From Nocardia jiangxiensis NBRC 101359 (GTDB taxonomy: Bacteria > Actinomycetota > Actinomycetes > Mycobacteriales > Mycobacteriaceae), in contig NZ_BAGB01000076.1 in the NCBI RefSeq assembly GCF_000308615.1, positions 1 through 64,000 on the forward strand: a stretch of 64,000 nt of DNA, read 5' to 3'. The position numbers and the translations under genes are program-made. Shown here piece by piece: positions 48,010 through 55,905 of this stretch (its first letter is position 1; each line of letters starts with the position of its first letter). The notes below the pieces were generated by a model. That model saw only the letters and a list, made by a program, of their open reading frames with translations, searched no databases and was not told the DNA's origin.

Positions 48010-48801
48010 CTATTCATGCGTCGGTCGGTTGTCGAATTCGGGGTGCATTTCCATCGACTCCATCAACACCATCGCGTGAAACACAACGGCGGCGAGGTGT
48101 TTGGAATTCATCTGCGGGTCGTAGTCCTCGCCGGACCAGAACTGCCACGCATGCCTCTGCATCGCTTGGAAAAACTTGCTCCACTCGATGCCCTTGGCCC
48201 AGTTGTCCTCGCCGTACTTCTCTGCGCCCCTGCCGAAGTGTTCAGCGACCTCCCACAGCGCCCGAGCCGGAATCAAATCGAACCGCGCGGTTTTGACCGC
48301 TTTCTTGCCTCCGGTGCTGGAGGTAGTCATCGTCTCGCCGGACTCGGTTGCAAGCTGCGCGGCTTTGTACGCTTCGGTAATCTCTTCCTGGGTAATCGGC
48401 TCCATCTTCAGTGGAGTGACCGCGTCGTGCCACCGCGCCCGTTCACGCTCCGTCGCCTCGAAAGCGCCATTGACGGTGACCTGGACGTCTTTCAAGATGG
48501 TGTGCCGCTCGTCGCCCTTTCGGAACTGCCAGTCCGCGCCGCTCAGGTACAGCTCGGTCATGTCGGTAAACCTGTTGTCGCCGCCTTTGACGAGCAGCCT
48601 TTCGTCGGCGGTTACGATCGCTTCGACAGCGCCGGTGAAATGTCCGTACATGGTGTAGACGCCCGGATCGCTCAGCGGCCACTTACTCATAGATAATTCC
48701 TTCGATGCTTTCTCGAACTCGGCCCGAAACTCCGGGTCCTTCAAATCCGCTTCCAGGTCGTCCCAGAAGACGCTTTCAAACCCCGGTCGATCCGAAGCCA
48801 T
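48010..48801 (-). CDS. MazZ-like dATP/dGTP diphosphohydrolase with N-terminal extension
   Basis: 263 aa. Residues about 165-263 are the hydrolase domain: RFDLIPARALWEVAEHFGRG, YGEDNWAKGIEWSKFFQAMQ, RHAWQFWSGED and SKHLAAVVFHAMVLMESM, the all-helical metal-binding pattern of PF18909 (formerly DUF5664). Characterised members (MazZ) remove pyrophosphate from dGTP/dATP in phages with 2-aminoadenine DNA. The N-terminal 150 residues start with an acidic FWDDLEADLKDPEFRAEFEK segment and a beta-rich unit of unknown role. Confidence 0.8.
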   Translation of the reverse strand: MASDRPGFESVFWDDLEADLKDPEFRAEFEKASKELSMSKWPLSDPGVYTMYGHFTGAVEAIVTADERLLVKGGDNRFTDMTELYLSGADWQFRKGDERHTILKDVQVTVNGAFEATERERARWHDAVTPLKMEPITQEEITEAYKAAQLATESGETMTTSSTGGKKAVKTARFDLIPARALWEVAEHFGRGAEKYGEDNWAKGIEWSKFFQAMQRHAWQFWSGEDYDPQMNSKHLAAVVFHAMVLMESMEMHPEFDNRPTHE

Positions 48802-49231
48802 TGCCGCCCCGGTCGGTGTTGTAGAACATGTCGATATCGATTTGCTTGGTCGGCTCGTAGAGTTCCGGCAGTTCGATCTTCTGCACCACCAACTGCGCGA
48901 TCCGGTCGCCGGGTTCGATGTGGATGTCGCAGACGCTGTCGAGGTTGATCAGGCAGACCTTGATTTCGCCGCGATAGTCGGAGTCGATGGTGCCCGGCGT
49001 GTTGGCGATCGACAGGCCGAACTTCGCGGCCCAGCCCGACCTTGGATGGATGAAGCCCGCGTAGCCGTCCGGGATGGCGATGGCGATACCTGTCGGCACC
49101 AGACTTCGGCACCCGGGTTCCAGCTCGACGTAGGCCGCCGAGTACAGGTCGATTCCCGCGTCTGTCGGATGTGCTCGCGTCGGCATCGGCAGGTTTTTGT
49201 CGAGTCGAATGATCGGGATGTAGATGGTCAG
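48776..49231 (-). CDS. dut: dUTP diphosphatase
   Basis: 151 aa. All five trimeric dUTPase motifs: THPTDAG-like AHPTDAGIDLYS, PRSGWAAK, NTPGTIDSDYRGEIKV, GDRIAQLVVQ, and the C-terminal RGGNGFGSTG. It hydrolyses dUTP to dUMP, the ThyX substrate. No ATG/GTG fits the N-terminus; a CTG at 49231 in a CTGA overlap with the upstream stop matches the start pattern used all over this operon. A TTG at 49264 is the other option. Confidence 0.92.
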   Translation of the reverse strand: MTIYIPIIRLDKNLPMPTRAHPTDAGIDLYSAAYVELEPGCRSLVPTGIAIAIPDGYAGFIHPRSGWAAKFGLSIANTPGTIDSDYRGEIKVCLINLDSVCDIHIEPGDRIAQLVVQKIELPELYEPTKQIDIDMFYNTDRGGNGFGSTGV

Positions 49232-49458
49232 TCCTCTTCTGTCCGGTCCCAGAACCTCGCGCAATAAACGCCGTGCCGGGACATCACTTGCAGGCCGTTG
49301 CGTCGCGCCTCGCCGATCAGCCGCCCCTGGAGGAACATCGCGTTGCCGTCGACGACCAGAACCTGCGCGATATCCCGAGGCGGCTCGAGGTCGATCGTCA
49401 TGCCGTTCGGGAGGGTCGCTCTGGTCACTGCCGCGCCGCATTTCCGGCATTCGGTCAC
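49228..49458 (-). CDS. small zinc-knuckle protein
   Basis: 76 aa from GTG in a GTGA overlap. MTECRKCGAAVTRATLPNG, then a beta-rich domain ending YCARFWDRTEED. Not recognised; between deaminase and dUTPase. Confidence 0.65.
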   Translation of the reverse strand: MTECRKCGAAVTRATLPNGMTIDLEPPRDIAQVLVVDGNAMFLQGRLIGEARRNGLQVMSRHGVYCARFWDRTEED

Positions 49459-49814
49459 GGCGTCACCACCCGCGTAATCCCCGCTGCCGCAATCAATTTC
49501 GAGCACGCATAGCACGGTTCGCGGGAAACATACATCGTTGCGTCGACGAGGTCTTCCCGGTCGCAGTAGATGAGCGCGTTGCCTTCGGCGTGGATGGCGA
49601 TGCAGTTGTCGTAGGACGATCCCGGTTCGCAGCCGGAAAGGCGTCGGGGGCAGGCTTCACACCCGGGCTTTCCGGCTGGCGCTCCGTTGTAACCCGACGA
49701 GCGAATTCGCCTATCTTTGACTACGACGGCTCCGACTTTGTCCCGTTCGCAATCGGATCGGGTCGCTACCACGCGGGCGATATCCAGGAAATATTGGTCA
49801 AACGTCGGGCGCAT
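49455..49814 (-). CDS. dCMP/cytidine deaminase family protein
   Basis: 119 aa. Zinc site IHAEGNAL (His75, Glu77) and EPCYACSKL (Cys101, Cys104); an N-terminal RDKVGAVVVKDRRI strand pair and an insert with three cysteines (GCEACPRRLSGCE) seen in dCMP deaminases. It makes dUMP, the ThyX substrate. Confidence 0.9.
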   Translation of the reverse strand: MRPTFDQYFLDIARVVATRSDCERDKVGAVVVKDRRIRSSGYNGAPAGKPGCEACPRRLSGCEPGSSYDNCIAIHAEGNALIYCDREDLVDATMYVSREPCYACSKLIAAAGITRVVTP

Positions 49815-50121
49815 CAGCAGTGATCTGCACTGGAAAGACGTCCGGCCGCCCTGGGCAATTTTCGAGATGCGTCCGGGTCATCAGGCTTCCGGCGATTGCG
49901 TCGCAGTGTGGGCAATGAGCATCCATGCACAACCCGCTGATCATGCTCCGGCAGCAGCGATAGCCCTCGCAGGTCAGGTACTTCGAGACGCCCTCGGTCG
50001 AGATCTCCTGCTGCCGAAGCCATTCCGCGAACTCGGGTGCGCCCGTGACACCTGGGTGACCGCGATGAGCGCCAGCATTCCAGCAGTCGTATAGCAGCTT
50101 CAGGAGTTCTTGATTGGTCAC
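49798..50121 (-). CDS. cysteine-rich hypothetical protein
   Basis: 107 aa from GTG in a GTGA overlap. TNQELLKLLYDCWNAGAHRG, then YLTCEGYRCCRSMISGLCMD and CPHCDA. Not recognised. Confidence 0.65.
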   Translation of the reverse strand: MTNQELLKLLYDCWNAGAHRGHPGVTGAPEFAEWLRQQEISTEGVSKYLTCEGYRCCRSMISGLCMDAHCPHCDAIAGSLMTRTHLENCPGRPDVFPVQITADAPDV

Positions 50122-50312
50122 GCCGAGACTTCGCGGACGGTCTCCCACGAATTGATGGTGGCGATGGTTCGTACGGTGCCGTCTTCGTTGATCCTGTAGA
50201 AGTGCAGCATGCGGTTGTCCGCGCCGACGTCGTACCGATCCGCCTCGATCGTCTTGCTTTTGCGGACATCGTTGAACGGGTCGGTGATATAGGTGTAGCG
50301 GTACTTCTTCAT
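50118..50312 (-). CDS. small hypothetical protein
   Basis: 64 aa, MKKYRYTYITDPFNDVRKSK, beta-rich. Not recognised. Confidence 0.62.
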   Translation of the reverse strand: MKKYRYTYITDPFNDVRKSKTIEADRYDVGADNRMLHFYRINEDGTVRTIATINSWETVREVSA

Positions 50313-50391
50313 TGTTTTTCCTCTCGGTTGGTTGCTTCCCCGCTCGATCTCGAATCGACGCCGCCTGTAGCGATGCGGGGAATCCGTTGTG

Positions 50392-50940
50392 TTACTGGGT
50401 GATCCCCTGGGCCTGGAGAACCGCCAAGGCCGCCTTCAGTTCGGGGGACTGTTCATTCGCCGCCGCAGCAGCCGGAGCCGCGTTGGTAGCTACCTGGTCA
50501 GCCTTGGACCGGTACTCGATGGTGACCATCTTTTTTGGCTCAGCGCCCTGGCCCGGCTCGTCGTGACTCCGGGTGATGCGCTGCCACGAACCGACAGGAA
50601 GGGTCTTCTCGCCGTTGGCCCGCAGGACCTTCGCCAGCTCGGACTTCCACGAAGGCTTGAAATAGACCTTGCGCCGTCCATCGTCCCCAGCCCTCTCCGG
50701 ATCACGAAGGGCGGTCTGGTAGGTGACGACAAGCTGCAGAACCGGCGAACCGTCCTGCCAGGTCTTCATGCGCGGCGGCTGATTCGAACCGGGACGCTGG
50801 TATTCCTTTTCCTGCACGACATCTTTCGCGACGACGAAGCCTTCGACGGTGTCACCGATGTTCTTCAGTGAAGCGCTCGGGGCTCCCCCGCCGAGGAGGA
50901 AATCGTCAGCATCGGGTACCTGATTAGTCGGCTGTGTCAT
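50392..50940 (-). CDS. SSB-like phage ssDNA-binding protein
   Basis: 182 aa. The start region DADDFLLGGGAPSASLKNIG, then GFVVAKDVVQEKEYQ, MKTWQDGSPVLQLVVTYQT and DDGRRKVYFKPSWKSELAK, resembles actinophage proteins with an OB-like fold assigned as ssDNA-binding. The C-terminus is Ala-rich and lacks the classic acidic SSB tail. The nuclease gene upstream in the same direction fits a replication/recombination role. Confidence 0.7.
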   Translation of the reverse strand: MTQPTNQVPDADDFLLGGGAPSASLKNIGDTVEGFVVAKDVVQEKEYQRPGSNQPPRMKTWQDGSPVLQLVVTYQTALRDPERAGDDGRRKVYFKPSWKSELAKVLRANGEKTLPVGSWQRITRSHDEPGQGAEPKKMVTIEYRSKADQVATNAAPAAAAANEQSPELKAALAVLQAQGITQ

Positions 50941-51034
50941 TTAGTTGTTCTCCCAATGTATGAATCTGTTTCAGGTGATTCCGATTCGGCCACGCGCAAA
51001 CAAGGGGAGAATTCTGTTCGCGGTGTTTTCGCAT

Positions 51035-51058
51035 CAAGTCAACCAACTAGGTGACTTG
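51035..51058. promoter_or_regulatory. inverted repeat in the ssb leader (candidate operator)
   Basis: CAAGTCAACC and GGTGACTTG face each other in the 170-base spacer (50941-51110) before the SSB-like gene. The minus strand also has TTGACT here, so repressor binding over a promoter is plausible. Confidence 0.4.
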
Positions 51059-51110
51059 CTCCAAACCGTGGAGTGCGGCCGGTGATGTTATTTAGATGGC
51101 GTCCCCCTCG

Positions 51111-51902
51111 TTATTCGTTGTTTCCAGCGCAGGCGAAAGGCCCACGCCCAGCTGTGGAGAACCACGGGCACCATTGGCAGTCGTCGTCCGGCACGATCGG
51201 TATCTGCTTGAAGCCGCGCGGGTCGTGCATGACGTCCAGGTCCAGCATCTGCTGTTCGGTTTCGTCGATCCTGTCGAGGATTTCGTCTACCGCCGCGTCG
51301 CTGTATGGTTCCCGGTCGAGATGCGTTTGCCGCAGGCTGCCGGTGCGGGAGATGATGATGTTGCCGACGAATTTGACCGGGAACCCCTCATTTTTGTATC
51401 CCCGGCCGTACAATTGGCGCTGACCCTTATATCCCGCCGACGGACCGAATTTCACGATCTTGTCGTAGCTGGTCTTCCCGAGCACCTTCCAGTCGAGCAC
51501 GCTGTGTGTATCCACGTCGTAGAGGTCGCAGGTGCCGGACAAACCCGGGCGCACTGTCACCTTCGTCTCCGGGATCCACCGCACCCGCCCGAGGCGATCA
51601 TTCGCGGCCCGCACAGCCTCTTCCAGCCACGCGTGCATCGCGGTACCCATGATCGACGGTAGGGGGTCGCTGAATTTGTTCAGGCCGCGTGATTCCGGCG
51701 TCTCGTCTTCCCGACGTGAGGATGCCAGCGAATACGCCAACCGCCGCTTGCAGAGATAACCGACACCCGAAGGTCCGAGTTCTCGCTGCACTGATCGCGG
51801 TCTGGACTTTTCGGCGTCGACGATCAGGTCTCGAATACTACCCAAGAGGTCCGCGTCCGGAATTCCATCGATCTCTTCGGCGAGGATGTCATCGAAGATC
51901 AT
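51111..51902 (-). CDS. Cas4/RecB-like PD-(D/E)XK exonuclease
   Basis: 263 aa from the ATG at 51902 (ATGA overlap). IMGTAMHAWLEEAV (helix with His), LSGTCDLYDVDTHSVLDWKV with the D...D-x-K catalytic set, and YKGQRQLYGRGY (Gln motif). C-terminal CQWCPW...FACAG plus an N-terminal YLCKRRL cysteine may bind an iron-sulfur cluster as in Cas4/AddB. Probably processes DNA ends for recombination. Confidence 0.85.
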   Translation of the reverse strand: MIFDDILAEEIDGIPDADLLGSIRDLIVDAEKSRPRSVQRELGPSGVGYLCKRRLAYSLASSRREDETPESRGLNKFSDPLPSIMGTAMHAWLEEAVRAANDRLGRVRWIPETKVTVRPGLSGTCDLYDVDTHSVLDWKVLGKTSYDKIVKFGPSAGYKGQRQLYGRGYKNEGFPVKFVGNIIISRTGSLRQTHLDREPYSDAAVDEILDRIDETEQQMLDLDVMHDPRGFKQIPIVPDDDCQWCPWFSTAGRGPFACAGNNE

Positions 51903-52120
51903 TTCGACTCCACCCTGCGCACACGCTGCTCGCCATAGATGTCGAGGTTCTTGCGATAGAAGTCGAACTTGTCCGGTGGATTTTCGACGGTCACCGAAGG
52001 CCACTCAGGATTCAGCACGTCGATGTATAAATCCCAGTCGTCATACGAAATCCTCAGCAGCTGATCGTCGTCGAACGAAATCGCAAAGCCGTTGATTTCC
52101 ACGCTTTTCAGTTGTGCCAT
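51899..52120 (-). CDS. small beta-rich hypothetical protein
   Basis: 73 aa; MAQLKSVEINGFAISFDDDQ, LYIDVLNPEWPSVTVENPPD. First gene after the P3 leader. Not recognised. Confidence 0.65.
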   Translation of the reverse strand: MAQLKSVEINGFAISFDDDQLLRISYDDWDLYIDVLNPEWPSVTVENPPDKFDFYRKNLDIYGEQRVRRVESK

Positions 52121-52411
52121 ACAATCCCTTCGTGTCGCGGGGAGGAAGCATGGTCATCGGCACTTCGACGAACGAGAGAAATGAAATGAAAGATCGCTCA
52201 TTCGAATCAGCTGCGCGTTGTTGCGCCGATAGTTCTCAACTTGATCGACCATGCTGTTGTTGGTCCTGAAATCCGCTGCTCACCCCGGCAATGCGTCACT
52301 CAACAGGCAGTGATGGTTTGAGTGTGATTTTGCATGAGTAGGTGCCCAGCAGCCCTGCACCATTCGGATTTTCAGCGTTACCGCGCTGCGGCGACCATTC
52401 CCCGTACTCAG
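52121..52411 (-). other. long leader downstream of promoter P3
   Basis: About 290 bases with no convincing gene. A 32-codon ATG frame (MVDQVENYRRNNAQ, from about 52252) exists but has no good ribosome site. Could hold a regulatory RNA; I see no known riboswitch. Confidence 0.35.
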
Positions 52412-52445
52412 AGCCTAACGGCGGTTGTCGGTTCCCGCATTCAGG
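52412..52445 (-). promoter_or_regulatory. element promoter P3
   Basis: Minus strand CCTGAATGCG, 18 bases, TAGGCT, as at P1 and P2. Here it overlaps the last codons of a tiny zinc-ribbon ORF, so some conservation could be coding. Confidence 0.5.
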
Positions 52446-52507
52446 TCGCAGTGCGGGCACCCCGGCTCGTCCGATCCGATCACATGACCGCACCACGAGC
52501 AGTACAT
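52415..52507 (-). CDS. 30-residue zinc ribbon
   Basis: MYCSWCGHVIGSDEPGCPHC then DLNAGTDNRR: a complete CxxC/CxxC ribbon. It starts two bases after the upstream stop. Confidence 0.55.
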   Translation of the reverse strand: MYCSWCGHVIGSDEPGCPHCDLNAGTDNRR

Positions 52508-52509
52508 CC

Positions 52510-52761
52510 CTAGCACTGATGCCGTCGATGAAACCCAGCTTTGTCGACAAGCACCAACGCGGCAGCCGCCCCGATCTGCTCCGGCGTCATGACCTCGCCC
52601 ACCTTGCCGAGCGTCAGCGCCGTGAAGATCATCGTGGCCACCCCTACCGCCAGCACGTCGTGGTCGGACAGGTCATCGGTGCGGATCGCCGTCGCCAGCG
52701 CCTCGAGCATAGGACTCTCTGAGGGCAGCGGGCCGTAGTCGTAGGTGTCGATGGTGGTCAA
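52510..52761 (-). CDS. helical hypothetical protein
   Basis: 83 aa from a TTG in a TTGA overlap. DDLSDHDVLAVGVATMIFTA and TPEQIGAAAALVLVDKAGFH are helices. Not recognised. Confidence 0.62.
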   Translation of the reverse strand: MTTIDTYDYGPLPSESPMLEALATAIRTDDLSDHDVLAVGVATMIFTALTLGKVGEVMTPEQIGAAAALVLVDKAGFHRRHQC

Positions 52762-53297
52762 TCTTTCTGCCTCGCAGTCTTTTTCACGTGCTTCCGGTAG
52801 TCGGTGTTCGTCATCTCGACTTCCTCGCCGTCGATCTCCGCGTCCACCGTCGACAACGCGCCCCACTTGGCTTCGCCGATGCTCGAATTGGCTCGGCCGA
52901 CGTGGTTCTCGAACGGCGCGTCGTCGAGCCGCTTGCCGAGGTCGAGCCCGTGCAGTTTGATGAACGGCAGCCGGGACTTGCGCGCTTCTTCCGCCTTCGC
53001 GAGGATGCCGACCGCCCAGTCATGGTCCGGGTGATGCGGCACCGCGCCCAGCGGAGAGAACACCTTGCACACCTCGCGGTACCGGTCGACGATCTCCTGC
53101 GCCAGTTGTTCGATCTCGTGCGGGACCGGCGGAATGTATTGCGGGGCTTCGTATTCCACTTCGACGGGGTTCGCGACATTCACCTTCACGACCGCGAACG
53201 TCCTGTCCGGCCGCTGAAGCCACACCGTTTGATGCAGCGGGCCCGGCGAGACGACATCACCCTCTGCGGGCAGCCCGTCGAGAGTCCTGTACTTCAC
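52758..53297 (-). CDS. hypothetical protein
   Basis: 179 aa from GTG in a GTGA overlap. A beta-rich N-half (LHQTVWLQRPDRTFAVVKVN) and a helical C-half rich in lysine. Not recognised. Confidence 0.65.
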   Translation of the reverse strand: MKYRTLDGLPAEGDVVSPGPLHQTVWLQRPDRTFAVVKVNVANPVEVEYEAPQYIPPVPHEIEQLAQEIVDRYREVCKVFSPLGAVPHHPDHDWAVGILAKAEEARKSRLPFIKLHGLDLGKRLDDAPFENHVGRANSSIGEAKWGALSTVDAEIDGEEVEMTNTDYRKHVKKTARQKD

Positions 53298-53515
53298 CGG
53301 ATCGCCTTCGGGTTGAACTCGACTTCGCGGATCGTCCATCGCCCGTTATTGCCGGAGAGTCCGGCGTCTTGCAGCTCCCACGTCACTCGCGGACGGCCAT
53401 TGCAGGTCAGTAGGTGGTCCAGGTAATGGATGGCCGCGAATACCGACTCATACGCGCCAACCGCCTCGTCCAGCCGACCGTCCACCCACCCCTCGAGGAC
53501 GTACACGAACTCCAC
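53294..53515 (-). CDS. hypothetical protein
   Basis: 73 aa from the GTG sharing its G with the upstream TAG. EFVYVLEGWVDGRLDEAVGA and WTIREVEFNPKAIR. Not recognised. Confidence 0.62.
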   Translation of the reverse strand: MEFVYVLEGWVDGRLDEAVGAYESVFAAIHYLDHLLTCNGRPRVTWELQDAGLSGNNGRWTIREVEFNPKAIR

Positions 53516-53688
53516 TACTCGGCTCCCGCGACGAACGCAGCGCCGGACAGCACCACGAGCCACCACCCGAACCGCAGCACGCGCCCGCCGATCGGCTCCA
53601 AGCACTCCTCCACCGCCAGACCCGCCAGCACGAGCAGCGCACCCGCGACGGCACCGACGAATCCCGCTGTGACACATGCGGTGTGCAT
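53515..53688 (-). CDS. 57-residue two-span membrane protein
   Basis: MHTACVTAGFVGAVAGALLV and WWLVVLSGAAFVAGAE: two helices. Starts in the upstream TGATG overlap. Confidence 0.62.
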   Translation of the reverse strand: MHTACVTAGFVGAVAGALLVLAGLAVEECLEPIGGRVLRFGWWLVVLSGAAFVAGAE

Positions 53689-53936
53689 CAGTCGTCCCTC
53701 CACGAATCGGGAATGCGGTCGAGATACGTCACGGTGACAGCGAACGAGTCGGTCGTGACGTCGAGCCATACGCTCAGCAGGTCGATCGCCATGCCCGCGA
53801 CGGTGTCCTTGTCGATGGCCTGGGTGTACTGCCGCTCGAAGGATCCGACGCTGACCCGGATGAGCCAGTATCCGCGCACAAAGCCGTGTTCGTCCGGGGA
53901 GCAATCCGGCGCGGCGGCTACTTCGTAGATGTTCAT
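53688..53936 (-). CDS. hypothetical protein
   Basis: 82 aa; MNIYEVAAAPDCSPDEHGFV, FVRGYWLIRVSVGSFERQY. Not recognised. Confidence 0.63.
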   Translation of the reverse strand: MNIYEVAAAPDCSPDEHGFVRGYWLIRVSVGSFERQYTQAIDKDTVAGMAIDLLSVWLDVTTDSFAVTVTYLDRIPDSWRDD

Positions 53937-54091
53937 TCGCAGTCCTTCTCGGTGTCGCCGAGGCTGTACGGGTTGCTGGTGTATTCGCGACCTGGTGTGC
54001 CGTCCGCCCCCTGCCTGTGATTGGCGACAGCTGCGGCGTATCCCATCTCCCACGCGATGTACGGATGGGTCGGCAATTCCTGCTCACTCAT
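53933..54091 (-). CDS. 52-residue hypothetical protein
   Basis: MSEQELPTHPYIAWEMGYAA start; ends DTEKDCE, nearly the same end as the 54366 peptide (IEEKDCE). Four-base overlaps on both sides. Confidence 0.57.
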   Translation of the reverse strand: MSEQELPTHPYIAWEMGYAAAVANHRQGADGTPGREYTSNPYSLGDTEKDCE

Positions 54092-54369
54092 TCAGAGTCC
54101 TCGAATCTAGGGTCGGCCTCGATCGGCGGCCACGTAAACTGCGCAAACGTCCACGCCGGGTCTTCGGTGTCGGCGTATTCGGCGGTGAACTCGTGCCGCA
54201 TCGCGATCCGGTCGATTTCTTCGAGGTTGGCGGTGCGGATGGTGTGGCGCAGTATGAGGCGTGTCCGAAGGCCCCTCGCTGCGCCGAGGAGGTGTTCGAT
54301 GTACCCGCATTCCCAGCCCTGCGAGAAAGTTCCCCCGCCGCTCGGGCTCACGAGTTCGAATTCGTTCAC
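54088..54369 (-). CDS. hypothetical protein
   Basis: 93 aa from GTG in a GTGA overlap. VNEFELVSPSGGGTFSQGWE then helices. Not recognised. Confidence 0.62.
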   Translation of the reverse strand: MNEFELVSPSGGGTFSQGWECGYIEHLLGAARGLRTRLILRHTIRTANLEEIDRIAMRHEFTAEYADTEDPAWTFAQFTWPPIEADPRFEDSE

Positions 54370-54449
54370 TCGCAATCCTTTTCTTCGATGTCGAAGTCGT
54401 CACCGGCTTGATCGGCGAGGAATTCGTAGAGTTCGTCCACCGGTTTCAT
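54366..54449 (-). CDS. 27-residue acidic peptide
   Basis: MKPVDELYEFLADQAGDDFD, very acidic, ending EEKDCE. Overlaps on both sides support translation. Function unknown. Confidence 0.45.
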   Translation of the reverse strand: MKPVDELYEFLADQAGDDFDIEEKDCE

Positions 54450-54595
54450 CGTCGGCGATTCTTTTCTTCGCGTTGTTTCTCTGCTCCGGCGGCGTGAGAT
54501 TCCATCTCTTTCCAGCTTTTGTAGGCGAAGGCTCTCGCCAGCATGTCCGCTTCGACAGGGCCGAGGGGAGTGCCGTCTTTATATCGCGGCATCAT
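54446..54595 (-). CDS. 49-residue basic protein
   Basis: MMPRYKDGTPLGPVEADMLA, then a charged helix EKQREEKNRRR. ATGA overlaps on both sides. Confidence 0.55.
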   Translation of the reverse strand: MMPRYKDGTPLGPVEADMLARAFAYKSWKEMESHAAGAEKQREEKNRRR

Positions 54596-54813
54596 GGTCG
54601 CAGTCCTTCAATATCGTTGGCTCTGAAATACCTCTTCTTCCAGAAACGACTCCCGGACGGGCTCAGATTGAATGCACGGACCTTTTCACGCCTCACCAAG
54701 CGATAAACAGTCGACTGTACAACGCGGAGTCGGTACGCCGCTTCTTGGGCGTCGATATATTCAACACCTTCGTAGTGGCAAACCATGGGCCCGGCATTCA
54801 AATCGTCGAGCAT
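54592..54813 (-). CDS. MerR/excisionase-like HTH protein
   Basis: 73 aa. EYIDAQEAAYRLRVVQSTVY then RLVRREKVRAFNLSPSG fits the HTH_17 fold with a wing. A second small DNA-binding protein of this fold, far from int; possibly a transcription regulator of the operon. Confidence 0.75.
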   Translation of the reverse strand: MLDDLNAGPMVCHYEGVEYIDAQEAAYRLRVVQSTVYRLVRREKVRAFNLSPSGSRFWKKRYFRANDIEGLRP

Positions 54814-55208
54814 TACGCTTTCCTGCCGCCGTCGACGCGCTCGTAGGTCAGGACGGTCTTCTCCACGGCCTTCAGCTCGAAGAAGCTGCCGCCGTCGTAG
54901 CTGACATCGCCGTCGTAGGAGCCGTAGGTGCCGTCTTTCTGATAGAAGCGAATCGAACCGTCGAGATACGTAACCTTGAAGACCAGACCGGCCGGAGCGG
55001 TAGACCCCTGTGCGTATTCGTCGCCGTAGTAATCGTCGCGATGTGCCTTGCGGCAGTCTTCGATGGTGCTGACGACCTCGACATTGCCGAACACCGGGAT
55101 ATTCGCCGTCTTATGGTATGCCCAGTCGCTCCACGGCCGAGCGTGCGCCAGCTGATAGAACGCACGGTACAGATCGTAGTTGTAGTATTTGTGGTCTTCG
55201 ATGTTCAT
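54813..55208 (-). CDS. tandem family member A
   Basis: 131 aa. C-terminal block FKVTYLDGSIRFYQKDGTYG, YDGGSFFELKAVEK...YERV shared with the next three genes. N-terminal helices differ. Function unknown. Confidence 0.72.
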   Translation of the reverse strand: MNIEDHKYYNYDLYRAFYQLAHARPWSDWAYHKTANIPVFGNVEVVSTIEDCRKAHRDDYYGDEYAQGSTAPAGLVFKVTYLDGSIRFYQKDGTYGSYDGDVSYDGGSFFELKAVEKTVLTYERVDGGRKA

Positions 55209-55522
55209 TACACTTCCTCGTATCGGGTGATGTTCTGCTTTACGGGCTTGACCTCGTGAAGATCCCCGTCCCAGCTCGTGCCGTCGTAGCTCGAGTAGTA
55301 GCCGCTTTTCTTGTAGTACCGGACGCGGTAATCAGAGAATTCCACTTCGAACACCAGGTGGCGGTGACTTCCCTCGTCCATTCCGCCGACAGATTCGACG
55401 AGCTTGACGTACCTGAATGGCGCAGACCGTTCTTCGCCTACGGTGTACCAGCTGCCCCACCCCGCTTCGCCGTATTCGTCCGCCAGGGATTTGATCGCCT
55501 TTTCGATGTCGTCGATATTCAT
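55208..55522 (-). CDS. tandem family member B
   Basis: 104 aa from the ATG at 55522. Block HLVFEVEFSDYRVRYYKKSG, SWDGDLHEVKPVKQN...YEEV matches A, C and D. Acidic N-terminus. Confidence 0.72.
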   Translation of the reverse strand: MNIDDIEKAIKSLADEYGEAGWGSWYTVGEERSAPFRYVKLVESVGGMDEGSHRHLVFEVEFSDYRVRYYKKSGYYSSYDGTSWDGDLHEVKPVKQNITRYEEV

Positions 55523-55905
55523 TACTTCACCTTCTTGTATTTCGTCACGACTTCCTGCACCGGCTGCACTTCGAAGAAATCGCCGTACTCCCAATACGCG
55601 CCGTTGTAGCTGACCCACCGGCCGTTTTTCTTGTACAGCTTTTCGGTGCCGTCCGGGAATGTGATGCGGAGGATGAGATGCATGTGGTCACCCTCGCCTT
55701 CACCGCCGACAGATTCGATGGTTTCGACGGAGCCCAAACCTTCGAATTCGCGAGGCTTCCCGTTCTCCAGTAGTTCAATGACGCCCGGCCAACCCCGGTA
55801 GGTGTGCACACCCCGCTCGGTTATGCCGGTCTTCCAATGCGTGTATTCGTACGGCTCCCCGAGGGTGAAGTCTTCGAAGTAGTCTCGGATCTGATCGACG
55901 TTCAT
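55522..55905 (-). CDS. tandem family member C
   Basis: 127 aa. Block LILRITFPDGTEKLYKKNGR, GDFFEVQPVQE...KYKKV. Shares ESVGGEGEGDHMHL with B's ESVGGMDEGSHRHL, so B and C are closest. Confidence 0.72.
   Translation of the reverse strand: MNVDQIRDYFEDFTLGEPYEYTHWKTGITERGVHTYRGWPGVIELLENGKPREFEGLGSVETIESVGGEGEGDHMHLILRITFPDGTEKLYKKNGRWVSYNGAYWEYGDFFEVQPVQEVVTKYKKVK

Noticed and set aside
52156..52254. 32-codon frame in the P3 leader
   Set aside because: ATG without a convincing ribosome site and no motif; kept only as a remark in the leader entry.
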